64,000 nucleotides of DNA from Saprospiraceae bacterium (GTDB lineage Bacteria; Bacteroidota; Bacteroidia; Chitinophagales; Saprospiraceae), in NCBI GenBank assembly GCA_026129545.1, contig JAHCHX010000005.1:166854-230853 (forward strand), written 5' to 3'. The notes below the pieces were generated by a model. It was not told where the DNA came from and did not search any database. It saw only the letters and a list, made by a program, of their open reading frames with translations. This document shows, piece by piece, positions 43,836-51,305 of this stretch. A program made the position numbers and the translations under genes. Within the stretch, counting starts at the first letter, position 1. Each line of letters opens with the position of its first letter.

Positions 43836-43985
43836 TTACAAAACGATAAATAGCTGGCAATGAGCCTTGCGAATAATGCCACGCAAACATCCAAATAATT
43901 TTTGCCCCTTGCATCCAGTCCATTATAAAATAGAGCCAACGCCCCCCTTCTCAAAACATAAGGATGGGCAACCCATCGCCAGAAT

Positions 43986-44960
43986 ATGCACAAATTGCCA
44001 ACACTCCTCTCTGCCCTCAACGATTTTGCCACCCGAAATCCCTTTCCCCCCACCCCCAAGGAACTGTACGAACCTTGCGAATATATGCTCTCCTTGGGTG
44101 GCAAACGGCTGCGCCCAGCCATGCTGCTCATGGGATACAACCTTTTCCGCGACGACTTGGAGCAGGCGCTTCCGGCAGCATGGGCCGTGGAACTGTTCCA
44201 CAATTTCACGCTGATGCACGACGACATCATGGACGCGGCCCCGCTGCGCCGCGGAAAACCCACCGTTCACACCCGATGGAACGCCAACACGGGCATCCTC
44301 AGCGGCGATGTGATGCTCATTCAGGCTTATCGTTTTTTGGGAGCGACCGATAGCGCCGTCGCGACAACACTCATCCATGAATTCAGCGTGATGGCCACCG
44401 AAGTGTGCGAGGGTCAGCAGATGGACATGAACTTCGAGACACGCGAACAGGTAAGCGTGGAAGAATATATCCGCATGATAGAATTAAAAACCGCTGTGCT
44501 GCTCGGCTATGCACTCATGGCTGGCGCCGTGTGCGCTCGCGCGGAAAGACCCGCCCCCGAAAAACTCTACCAAGTAGGGCGCCTGGCTGGCATCGCTTTT
44601 CAAATTCAGGACGACCTGCTCGACACTTATGGCGACCCCGCTAAATTTGGCAAACAAGTGGGCGGTGATATTTTGCAAAATAAAAAAACACTTTTGGTGC
44701 TAAAAACCCTCGAAGTGGCCTCCGAACCAGACCGCCGCGAACTCTTGCAATGGATGCAAGCAGGCGCTGAAAGCCCCACCCAAAAAGTGGCAGCCGTGCG
44801 TGACATTTTCGACCGCAACAACATCCCTGCCCTTATCAAGGCCGCAAAAAAACAATACCAAGAAAAAGCCTTTGAATATCTTGATGACGTGAACGTGCCC
44901 GAGGCGCGGAAAACCGTGCTGCTCGACACATTGGCGGATTTGTTGGAGCGCGAGTGGTAA
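43986..44960 (+). CDS. Polyprenyl diphosphate synthase family protein
   Basis: The 324-residue all-helical enzyme condenses isopentenyl diphosphate onto an allylic diphosphate. Family motifs are complete: GGKRLRPAMLLM near residue 37, the first Asp-rich motif HDDIMDAAPLRRGKPT near residue 77, and the second motif FQIQDDLLDTYGDPAKFGKQ near residue 204, with GGDILQNKKTLL after it. Chain length (geranylgeranyl, farnesyl, or octaprenyl for quinones) is not decided by sequence here. No isoprenoid or carotenoid genes adjoin. It precedes the lipase-like gene by 84 bases on the same strand and may be co-transcribed. Confidence 0.93.
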   Translation: MHKLPTLLSALNDFATRNPFPPTPKELYEPCEYMLSLGGKRLRPAMLLMGYNLFRDDLEQALPAAWAVELFHNFTLMHDDIMDAAPLRRGKPTVHTRWNANTGILSGDVMLIQAYRFLGATDSAVATTLIHEFSVMATEVCEGQQMDMNFETREQVSVEEYIRMIELKTAVLLGYALMAGAVCARAERPAPEKLYQVGRLAGIAFQIQDDLLDTYGDPAKFGKQVGGDILQNKKTLLVLKTLEVASEPDRRELLQWMQAGAESPTQKVAAVRDIFDRNNIPALIKAAKKQYQEKAFEYLDDVNVPEARKTVLLDTLADLLEREW

Positions 44961-45044
44961 AAGGTACCGTACTTGAAAAAGTATGCACCTCCCGCCAATG
45001 TGTTTATTTTTGCCGCATACATTTCAAATCATAACGAATTGACC

Positions 45045-46367
45045 ATGCGGCTACTCCCTCTCTTGCTCTTCGGCGCACTTGCTTGCAAACAAGCAGACCC
45101 CCTGCCCATCCAACCCATAGACGACACCCCTTCGACGACGGCCCCCGGCGTGCAATGCGACACCTGCAAATACCCCGTCGTGATGGTGCACGGCTTTCTG
45201 GCTTCCGGAGACACTTGGGCAAAGTTCCACCAGTTGTTCACTTCCAATGGCTACAAGCCCGACCAGTTGTACGCATTCGATTGGAACAGCTTGAACCAAT
45301 TCGGCGCCGCTGGCACCGTGCAACAATTAGACGCTTTCATTGACAAAATTCGAGCAAAAACCAACGCGCCCAAAGTGCGCCTCATGGGGCACTCCGCCGG
45401 CGGAGGCATCAGCTACACCTACCTTTCAGATGCTGCCCGCGCAGCCAAAGTGGATGGCTATGCGCACATTGGCTCCGCCGTGCAAAGCGGCCCCGCAGGG
45501 CCGGGCGGTTCCGTGCCGACGCTCAACCTCTGGTCGAGCGCCGACGCGGTGGTGCAAGGCGGCGACATCGCCGGAGCCACCAACGTGCAACTGACCAACA
45601 AAGACCACTACGAGGTGGCCACCAGCAAAGAATCGTTCGCGGCCGTTTGGCAATTTTTTCACACCCAGCCGCCCGCCACATTGGACATCGTGCCAGAACC
45701 AGTCGTCTGCATCGGCGGCAAAGTCCTCTATTTTGGAGAAAACACCCCGCTCTTGAATGCCAAGGTGGAAATTTACAAAGTCAATCCCGCCACAGGCGAA
45801 CGCCTCACCGCCGACCCGTGGGAAACATGGCTCAGCGACTCGCTCGGCTTCTGGGGGCCGACCAACGTGGAGCCCAACACGACCTACGAGTTCGTCACCA
45901 CGCCACCAGCGCCCGGTCAACGCAGGATTCACTATTTCCGCGAAGGATTCGTGCACCTCAACACGCTAGTCTATCTGCGCACCATTCCGCCGCCCACTTC
46001 TTTGGCTGGTGTGCTGTTGGCGTCGCTGCCAAGCAGCGAGGGGCAAACGGTGATGAACGTGTTCTCCGCCAGCCAAGCCATTATACACGGGCGCGACGAA
46101 CTGGTGGTGTCAGGCTCGGTGTTGTCCACCCCGCAATATGCCTCGCCCGACAAAACGGCCATCGCCTATTTCCTCTATGACGACGGCGACAACCAAACCG
46201 AACTGACACCCGTCGGGCTATTCGGCACATTCCCCTTCCTCAATGGCGTGGATATGTATTTCCCTACCGCGACACCCAGCACCATCCCCGTTGTTTTTAA
46301 CAATAGGCAACTGAATGTCCGCAACATCAAATCCTCGCAGGGAATCGTGGTGAGCGTGTTTGACTAA
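45045..46367 (+). CDS. Alpha/beta-hydrolase lipase-like lipoprotein with C-terminal beta domain
   Basis: The 440-residue protein has a short lipoprotein signal (MRLLPLLLFGALAC; the ATG at 45045 is preferred over an upstream in-frame TTG). The alpha/beta-hydrolase core resembles class 2 lipases: oxyanion-side VVMVHGFLASGDTW, nucleophile elbow RLMGHSAGGGISY, a candidate acid in LWSSADAVVQ and a candidate His in NKDHYEV. A second domain of about 215 residues (CIGGKVLYFGENTPLLNAKV onward) looks all-beta and resembles in order the C-terminal domain of the Archaeoglobus fulgidus lipase AF1763, a match from memory and not tested. It probably hydrolyses lipids or esters at the outer membrane. Confidence 0.75.
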   Translation: MRLLPLLLFGALACKQADPLPIQPIDDTPSTTAPGVQCDTCKYPVVMVHGFLASGDTWAKFHQLFTSNGYKPDQLYAFDWNSLNQFGAAGTVQQLDAFIDKIRAKTNAPKVRLMGHSAGGGISYTYLSDAARAAKVDGYAHIGSAVQSGPAGPGGSVPTLNLWSSADAVVQGGDIAGATNVQLTNKDHYEVATSKESFAAVWQFFHTQPPATLDIVPEPVVCIGGKVLYFGENTPLLNAKVEIYKVNPATGERLTADPWETWLSDSLGFWGPTNVEPNTTYEFVTTPPAPGQRRIHYFREGFVHLNTLVYLRTIPPPTSLAGVLLASLPSSEGQTVMNVFSASQAIIHGRDELVVSGSVLSTPQYASPDKTAIAYFLYDDGDNQTELTPVGLFGTFPFLNGVDMYFPTATPSTIPVVFNNRQLNVRNIKSSQGIVVSVFD

Positions 46368-46393
46368 AAATGTTCCTCTTGGACAGACAGTCT

Positions 46394-46456
46394 TTTTTTG
46401 ACAGGATTGACAGGGTTTTGAAAAAACAAAAAAAATCCTGATAATCCTGTCAAAAA
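46394..46456. repeat. Imperfect inverted repeat with GACAGGATT words
   Basis: The arm TTTTTTGACAGGATTGACAGG-type (46394-46419) pairs with 46431-46456 with three mismatches; the words ATCCTGTC/GACAGGAT are repeated within arms. It ends in poly-T on the inside and A/T runs on both flanks. It can terminate the lipase transcript and resembles interspersed intergenic repeats seen in this phylum. Confidence 0.65.
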
Positions 46457-46524
46457 ACAGTTCTCATTGAGCCTGTCGGCCATTTGGCAAATGAACCAAA
46501 ACCTGACTTCATCCGAGCTCTGAC

Positions 46525-47970
46525 ATGAAAAAAATGAAACCCGCCCTCGCGCTTTTTGCCCTACTGCTCCTCCTCGCCCAAGCCAATGGCCAACCTTGGC
46601 AACGCGGCTATCTCAAACCCTCCCCCGACGGCCACCACTTGCAGCACAAAGACGGCACCCCCTTCTTCTGGCTGGCCGACACAGGCTGGGAACTCTTTCA
46701 CCGGCTCACGCTCGAAGATGCCGCCAAATACTTCGACAACCGCGCAAAGCTGGGCTTCAACGTCATACAAGCCGTGGCGCTCGCCGAGTTCGACGGGCTG
46801 CGTGCCCCCAACGCCTATGGTCACACACCCTTCGTGGGCATGGATTCAGACCAACCCAACGAAGCATATTGGCGCACTGTGGATAGCATGATTGACATGG
46901 CCGCCCAACGCGGCCTCTATGTGGCGCTGTTGCCTACTTGGGGCGACAAAGTGACCCAACTGTGGGGTGTCGGGCCGCAGATATTCGATGTCAACGAAGG
47001 CGACCGCGCCTACCGCTACGGGCTTTGGATAGGCCTCCGCTACGGTCAGCGGCCCAATGTGTTGTGGATGTTGGGGGGCGACCGCCCTGCGGTGCACAAC
47101 GGGGAAAGAGAGGGCATCAAGTTCAGCACCGACTACCGCCCCGTGTGGCGCTCCATGGCACGTGGCATCTTGGAAAACAACCCCTTGGCTTTCATCACCT
47201 ATCACACATCGGGCGGCGAGTTTTCGACCTCACAGTTCATCCACCAAGAAAACTGGCTGAAAATGAACACCATGCAGTCGGGCCATGGCAGCGGCCACGA
47301 TGTGCCGGTGTGGGAATGGATTGCCCGCGACTACCAGCTGCAACCCACCAAACCCACCCTCGATGCCGAACCCAACTACGAAGACCACCCTGTGAATCCT
47401 TGGCCCAAATGGGACCCAGCCAACGGCTATTACCGCGACTACGATGTGCGCAAGCAGGCATATCGGTCAGTATTTGCCGGCGGCTGCGGGGTAACATACG
47501 GCCACCATGCCGTGTGGCAATTCTACTCGCCACGCCACGAGGCCGTCAACCACGCCGACCGCCACTGGACAAAAGCCATGGAGCGCCCCGGCGCAGAACA
47601 GGTCGGCCATCTGCGGCAGCTGATAGAGTCGCGGCCCATGCTCCAGCGCGTGCCTGACGCATCGCTCGTTGCTGCCGGGCAGGGCGAAAAAGGCGAGCAC
47701 ATCGTTGCCTGCCGCGCCGCCGATGGCCGCTATGCCATGATATATCTGCCTGTCGGCAAAACAATCGTCGTGAACACCCAGCCGCTCAAAGCCAGCACTT
47801 TGGCTGCTTGGTGGTACGACCCCCGCACAGGCAAAGCCAAAAAAATCGGGGAACTTCCGAAAAAAGCCGAGATGGGATTCACGCCACCCAAAACAGGCCC
47901 CGAACAAGACTGGGTACTGGTGCTCGACGATGCCTCAGCAGGCTATGCCCCGCCCGGCAAAACAAAGTAA
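46525..47970 (+). CDS. Glycoside hydrolase, DUF4038/GH140-like
   Basis: The 481-residue protein has a signal peptide (MKKMKPALALFALLLLLAQA) and an (alpha/beta)8-type catalytic domain of the DUF4038 family, which includes GH140 apiosidases acting on pectic rhamnogalacturonan II. Conserved segments: DGTPFFWLADTGWELFHRLT, FDNRAKLGFNVIQAVALAEF, NVLWMLGGDRPAVHNG with D186, and PTLDAEPNYEDHP with E282; these two acids lie where the catalytic pair is expected in the family. A C-terminal putative collagen-binding-like domain follows (YAMIYLPVGKTIVVNTQPLK, AWWYDPRTGKA). No T9SS domain is seen, so it is probably periplasmic. It is not next to the susCD pair, so it may act alone. Confidence 0.87.
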   Translation: MKKMKPALALFALLLLLAQANGQPWQRGYLKPSPDGHHLQHKDGTPFFWLADTGWELFHRLTLEDAAKYFDNRAKLGFNVIQAVALAEFDGLRAPNAYGHTPFVGMDSDQPNEAYWRTVDSMIDMAAQRGLYVALLPTWGDKVTQLWGVGPQIFDVNEGDRAYRYGLWIGLRYGQRPNVLWMLGGDRPAVHNGEREGIKFSTDYRPVWRSMARGILENNPLAFITYHTSGGEFSTSQFIHQENWLKMNTMQSGHGSGHDVPVWEWIARDYQLQPTKPTLDAEPNYEDHPVNPWPKWDPANGYYRDYDVRKQAYRSVFAGGCGVTYGHHAVWQFYSPRHEAVNHADRHWTKAMERPGAEQVGHLRQLIESRPMLQRVPDASLVAAGQGEKGEHIVACRAADGRYAMIYLPVGKTIVVNTQPLKASTLAAWWYDPRTGKAKKIGELPKKAEMGFTPPKTGPEQDWVLVLDDASAGYAPPGKTK

Positions 47971-48292
47971 GGCACGACGAACCCGTTTTGCCCGTTTTGG
48001 CATTTTTGATTTAACCCATTGGCTTTTAAATTTTTGCAACGCCATTTTCGTTGCCTTTCTCTGTTTTTTTCATAAAAACAGGCAACGCGGGCAGCGCCCC
48101 GGAGGGTCTATGCGTTCCGAGAACGTACTACACACAAACCTGACTACATCAACCATGACAGCCACCCTTTCCTACACCCTCGTGCTAGCCGCTATCTATG
48201 TCGCCCGGAAATTGTGGGCATTAAAGCCGCACCACGCCTAACCACTTCCACCACAGAAAAAACATGAGTCATCCCGACTGTTCGGTGACGAC
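47971..48292. other. Structured gap after the GH140-like gene
   Basis: The gap has two mutually exclusive stems: GCAACG/CGTTGC (48036-48041/48049-48054) versus CGTTGC with GCAACG (48049-48054/48082-48087), the second extended by CTGTTTT/AAAACAG. It is followed by a tiny open frame and a terminator. No larger gene is seen. Confidence 0.4.
48155..48241 (+). CDS. Possible 28-residue membrane peptide
   Basis: A tiny open frame starts MTATLSYTLVLAAIYVARKL and ends with a basic tail, giving one short hydrophobic segment. Its stop is 15 bases before a strong terminator hairpin, which would suit a short transcript. No promoter or family match supports it, so it may be chance. Confidence 0.2.
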   Translation: MTATLSYTLVLAAIYVARKLWALKPHHA

Positions 48293-48303
48293 TCATGTTT
48301 TTG
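48257..48303. terminator. Bidirectional terminator overlapping the HD gene stop
   Basis: AAAAACATGAGTC (48258-48270) pairs with GACTCATGTTTTT (48290-48302) with a partly paired CCGA/TCGG loop region. The HD gene's stop codon lies in the right arm on the minus strand. It serves both converging transcripts. Confidence 0.75.
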
Positions 48304-48724
48304 GGGAAAAAGAAAGCAATAGATATGCCTCGTGGTACTTCGCCACCCTTTCCAAATCCTTTTCGGTAAGTGGTCGTTTCAAGCGGGTCAGGTTCATATT
48401 GTCTCGCAGGTCCGACAATTTAACCTTTCGGGCATCCTCGTTTTGCATCAATCGGTGCAAGTATGTTTCATAGCCTTCGCCCTCGACCTTTGTCATTGCT
48501 TGGACAGCGAGGCAAACACGAGCGGCAAAATGCGCCCTCAACCGCTCCAAATTCCATTCGGGACAGTCTTCCAACAAATCATGCAAAAGCGCAATTGTGA
48601 AAAGCATTTCGTCCTCCCGAAAAGGCGCGGCCACCCTTTGCAGATGGAAAATATATGGCTCGCCCGCCTTGTCAAACTTGTCGGCGAAAGCCTGAAAAAT
48701 GATTTCGTATGCTTTTTCGACCAT
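48293..48724 (-). CDS. Stand-alone HD-domain hydrolase, small-alarmone-hydrolase-like
   Basis: The 143-residue protein is an HD-superfamily metal-dependent hydrolase that resembles the hydrolase half of RelA/SpoT and MESH1-type small alarmone hydrolases. Candidate metal ligands are H27 (YIFHLQRVA), H48-D49 in LLHDLLED (the HDxxED motif) and D105 in KLSDLRDNM. It lacks a synthetase, TGS or ACT domain. The expected activity is (p)ppGpp or related nucleotide hydrolysis, but other HD substrates are possible. It is shorter than MESH1 (about 180 residues) by missing part of the C-terminal region, so the fold may be minimal. It stands upstream of nothing on its strand and ends inside a terminator. 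Confidence 0.7.
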   Translation of the reverse strand: MVEKAYEIIFQAFADKFDKAGEPYIFHLQRVAAPFREDEMLFTIALLHDLLEDCPEWNLERLRAHFAARVCLAVQAMTKVEGEGYETYLHRLMQNEDARKVKLSDLRDNMNLTRLKRPLTEKDLERVAKYHEAYLLLSFSPKT

Positions 48725-48814
48725 GATTTTTCAAATTGTGCCCAACCCTTTTCAAGACAACCGGACAAATCCTGACGAATCAAGGGATAAAAAGCCGCTT
48801 CACGGGCACCGCTG

Positions 48815-51238
48815 CTACAGCCTAACCATCAACAACTCCGCCATTCGCCCGAAGGCGCTTTTCCATGCGTCGTTGACAAACACCCATGTGCCTTTGCGGA
48901 AGCCCTTGGTGAGCAGATAGAAGACATTTTGGCTTCTCCAAACAAAGGGTTTCAGGTTCATCTCATGCACGATATGGAGCACATCGGCCAACCACTCGAC
49001 GCGCTGGGCCGAGGATTCGTCCATCTCGATTTTTATTATCTCCCGATAGATGCGCTCGCTGACCGCATGGCGCACGGCTTCCTCGTCGGTCAGTTTGATG
49101 TTCCAGCGTTTCAAATCCTCGGCGGTGCGCCGCAGGGTGCGGGTGTCTTTGATATCGCCATTTTGGAAAAAGTGCAGCAAATCACTGTTGAGCACATAAG
49201 CGGCGATATTGCGCCAAGCGTCGGGCACTGGCAGCCCGTTTTCTTCGAGGCCAGCCATCAGTTGATAGCTGTCGTTGAAAACATCGCGGAACGAGGACTC
49301 TGCCACCGCGAGGCTGGCATCGGTGATGTCGCGGATAATTTTGATTTTTTCGTCGGCAAACAGGCTGGACAGGGTGAATTTTACCGGGCCGAAATACTCC
49401 TGCAAGATGCCGATGACTTCTCCCAATTGCGCGGCGCGAAAGGCTTTGCTCGCGCGCTCCCACATGGCGTCGAAGGTGGCTCGATTCATCGTGCTCGACA
49501 AGTTGCCGATGATGTGCTGCTGCCCCAAATACACTACCGCGTAACACGCTGATTTTTCGGCATGGCTCAGCCGCGAGCGAATGTTGAGCCGTCCGGCGGC
49601 AAACTGCGGGGTGCCTGCTTCTATTTTTTCAAAAAAATCAACGGTGGCGGTGTAGTTGAACAGGTCAAGCCCGTGCGGGTCGGCTTCGAACAAGGAGGCT
49701 ACCGCAAAGTGCATGGCCACCCGTTCCAGCGTGACCCGTGTGGGCACCACGTTTTGAACGAAACTAACCGAGCCGTTGGTCAGCACGTTGCTCGGCGCTT
49801 CCGCGAGGCGGCGGGTGAATTCGCCGTGCAACTCCACGCTCGACACGTCTTTGGCGTAGTCCATTGCACGGAGGGCATATTGCAAAATCTGGTTGGTTTC
49901 GATGCCCGAAATTTCGTCGAAAAACCACCCGCAGCTGGTGTACATCAACACCGCGTGGCGTTGCAGCTCGAGGAGGCGAAGCACCGCCACCTCCTCCAAT
50001 GGGCTGAGCGTCCGCCGGGCGTGTTTGTTGAAAAAAGCAGCTATTCGCTCGTCGCTTCGTTCGAGCATGACATCTATGTAGTCGTTGCGGGCTGCCCAGG
50101 GGTCGCGCAAGAAACGGCTGGCTTCGCGTTCGTAGAGAGGGGCTAGCTGGTCGCGCAGCCAGTTGAGGGTGTCGCGCAGGGGCTTGCGCCAACGTTGATG
50201 CCAACCGGGGTTCCCGCCTGTGTTGCAGCCACAATCGCTCCGCCAGCGTTCCACGCCATGCACGCAGCTCCAAGAGGAGTTTTCGTGGATTTGCACTTCC
50301 CATGTGGGTGGGAAGAGCTCCAGAAATTGGGCATAGTTGGTCAGTTTGGCCAGACTGTTGTCCTCGATGTAGTTCAGGCAGTCGGCCAAAGCCATTTCGC
50401 CGTGGCGGTGGTGGTGGCCATAGGTTTCGCCGTCGGTGGCGATGTGGGCCAATTGTGGTTCGCCATCATCGTCGAAGAGGTTGGTCAGGCGGTTCGCAAA
50501 ATTTTTCCCGCTGCCCAGCAATCCGTTGAATGCCACTTCTTGCGCCACGCCTCCGTGATAAAAATACAAAGCGATGCGTCGTCCGCTGGGCAATTGGCAC
50601 CAGTATGGGTGGCGCGTGTCAATCGTTTCTGCATTGACGTTTCGCCATTCAGTGGCAGCGTCCCCCCCGGCTATTTCCCGAACAGCTTTCGCCTGACGCG
50701 GGGCAAGTATGGTGAACTGTATGCCGTGCGATGCGAGCACTTCTAGGGTTTCGGTGTCCACCGCCGTCTCGGCGAGCCAGATGCCCTCCGGGTAGCGCCC
50801 GAACCGGTGCTCGAAATCGCGGATGCCCCACCATACTTGCGTCACTTTGTCGCGATAGTTGCACAGCGGCATGATGAGGTGGCTGTGCACTTGCGCCAAC
50901 GCGGAGCCGTGGCCGCCAAAGCGCGAGGCGCTGCGCTGGTCGGCGATTTGCAGCAGGCGATACGCTTCGGGGTCGTTGGTTTCGAGCCATGAGAGCAGCG
51001 TGGGGCCAAAATTCCAGGAAATGCGATTGTAGTTGTTCCTGATTTTCACAATCCAGCCTTGTTCGTCGAGGATGCGGGCCGCGGCATTGGGCGCGTAGCA
51101 CTCAAAATTGATGCGGTCGTTCCAGTCGTGGAAAGGATGCGCCGATTCTTGCTGCTCCACCGTTTCGAGCCATGCGTTTTCGCGTGGGGGCTGGTAGAAA
51201 TGGCCGTGAATACAGACGTATTTATTTGCACGAGACAT
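48815..51238 (-). CDS. GH57-family / DUF3536 glycoside hydrolase-like protein
   Basis: The 807-residue protein combines an N-terminal GH57-type catalytic barrel with a C-terminal DUF3536 region. GH57 features are KYVCIHGHFYQPPREN near residue 7, INFECYAPNAAARIL, GIRDFEHRFGRYPEGIWLAE with the catalytic-type Glu in WLAETAVD, and TDGETYGHHHRHGEMAL. The ATG at 51238 is preferred since it starts just before the conserved HGHFYQP; the longer frame adds 47 unlikely residues. GH57 enzymes act on alpha-glucans (amylase, branching enzyme, 4-alpha-glucanotransferase). It lies 67 bases after glycogen phosphorylase on the same strand, which supports a glycogen role. Confidence 0.87.
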   Translation of the reverse strand: MSRANKYVCIHGHFYQPPRENAWLETVEQQESAHPFHDWNDRINFECYAPNAAARILDEQGWIVKIRNNYNRISWNFGPTLLSWLETNDPEAYRLLQIADQRSASRFGGHGSALAQVHSHLIMPLCNYRDKVTQVWWGIRDFEHRFGRYPEGIWLAETAVDTETLEVLASHGIQFTILAPRQAKAVREIAGGDAATEWRNVNAETIDTRHPYWCQLPSGRRIALYFYHGGVAQEVAFNGLLGSGKNFANRLTNLFDDDGEPQLAHIATDGETYGHHHRHGEMALADCLNYIEDNSLAKLTNYAQFLELFPPTWEVQIHENSSWSCVHGVERWRSDCGCNTGGNPGWHQRWRKPLRDTLNWLRDQLAPLYEREASRFLRDPWAARNDYIDVMLERSDERIAAFFNKHARRTLSPLEEVAVLRLLELQRHAVLMYTSCGWFFDEISGIETNQILQYALRAMDYAKDVSSVELHGEFTRRLAEAPSNVLTNGSVSFVQNVVPTRVTLERVAMHFAVASLFEADPHGLDLFNYTATVDFFEKIEAGTPQFAAGRLNIRSRLSHAEKSACYAVVYLGQQHIIGNLSSTMNRATFDAMWERASKAFRAAQLGEVIGILQEYFGPVKFTLSSLFADEKIKIIRDITDASLAVAESSFRDVFNDSYQLMAGLEENGLPVPDAWRNIAAYVLNSDLLHFFQNGDIKDTRTLRRTAEDLKRWNIKLTDEEAVRHAVSERIYREIIKIEMDESSAQRVEWLADVLHIVHEMNLKPFVWRSQNVFYLLTKGFRKGTWVFVNDAWKSAFGRMAELLMVRL

Positions 51239-51305
51239 AAGGCAGATGTTGGATACCGTGGCTGGCTTTGGGGTGAATGAGGGCTGATGTGTGTGGCAGG
51301 ATTGC

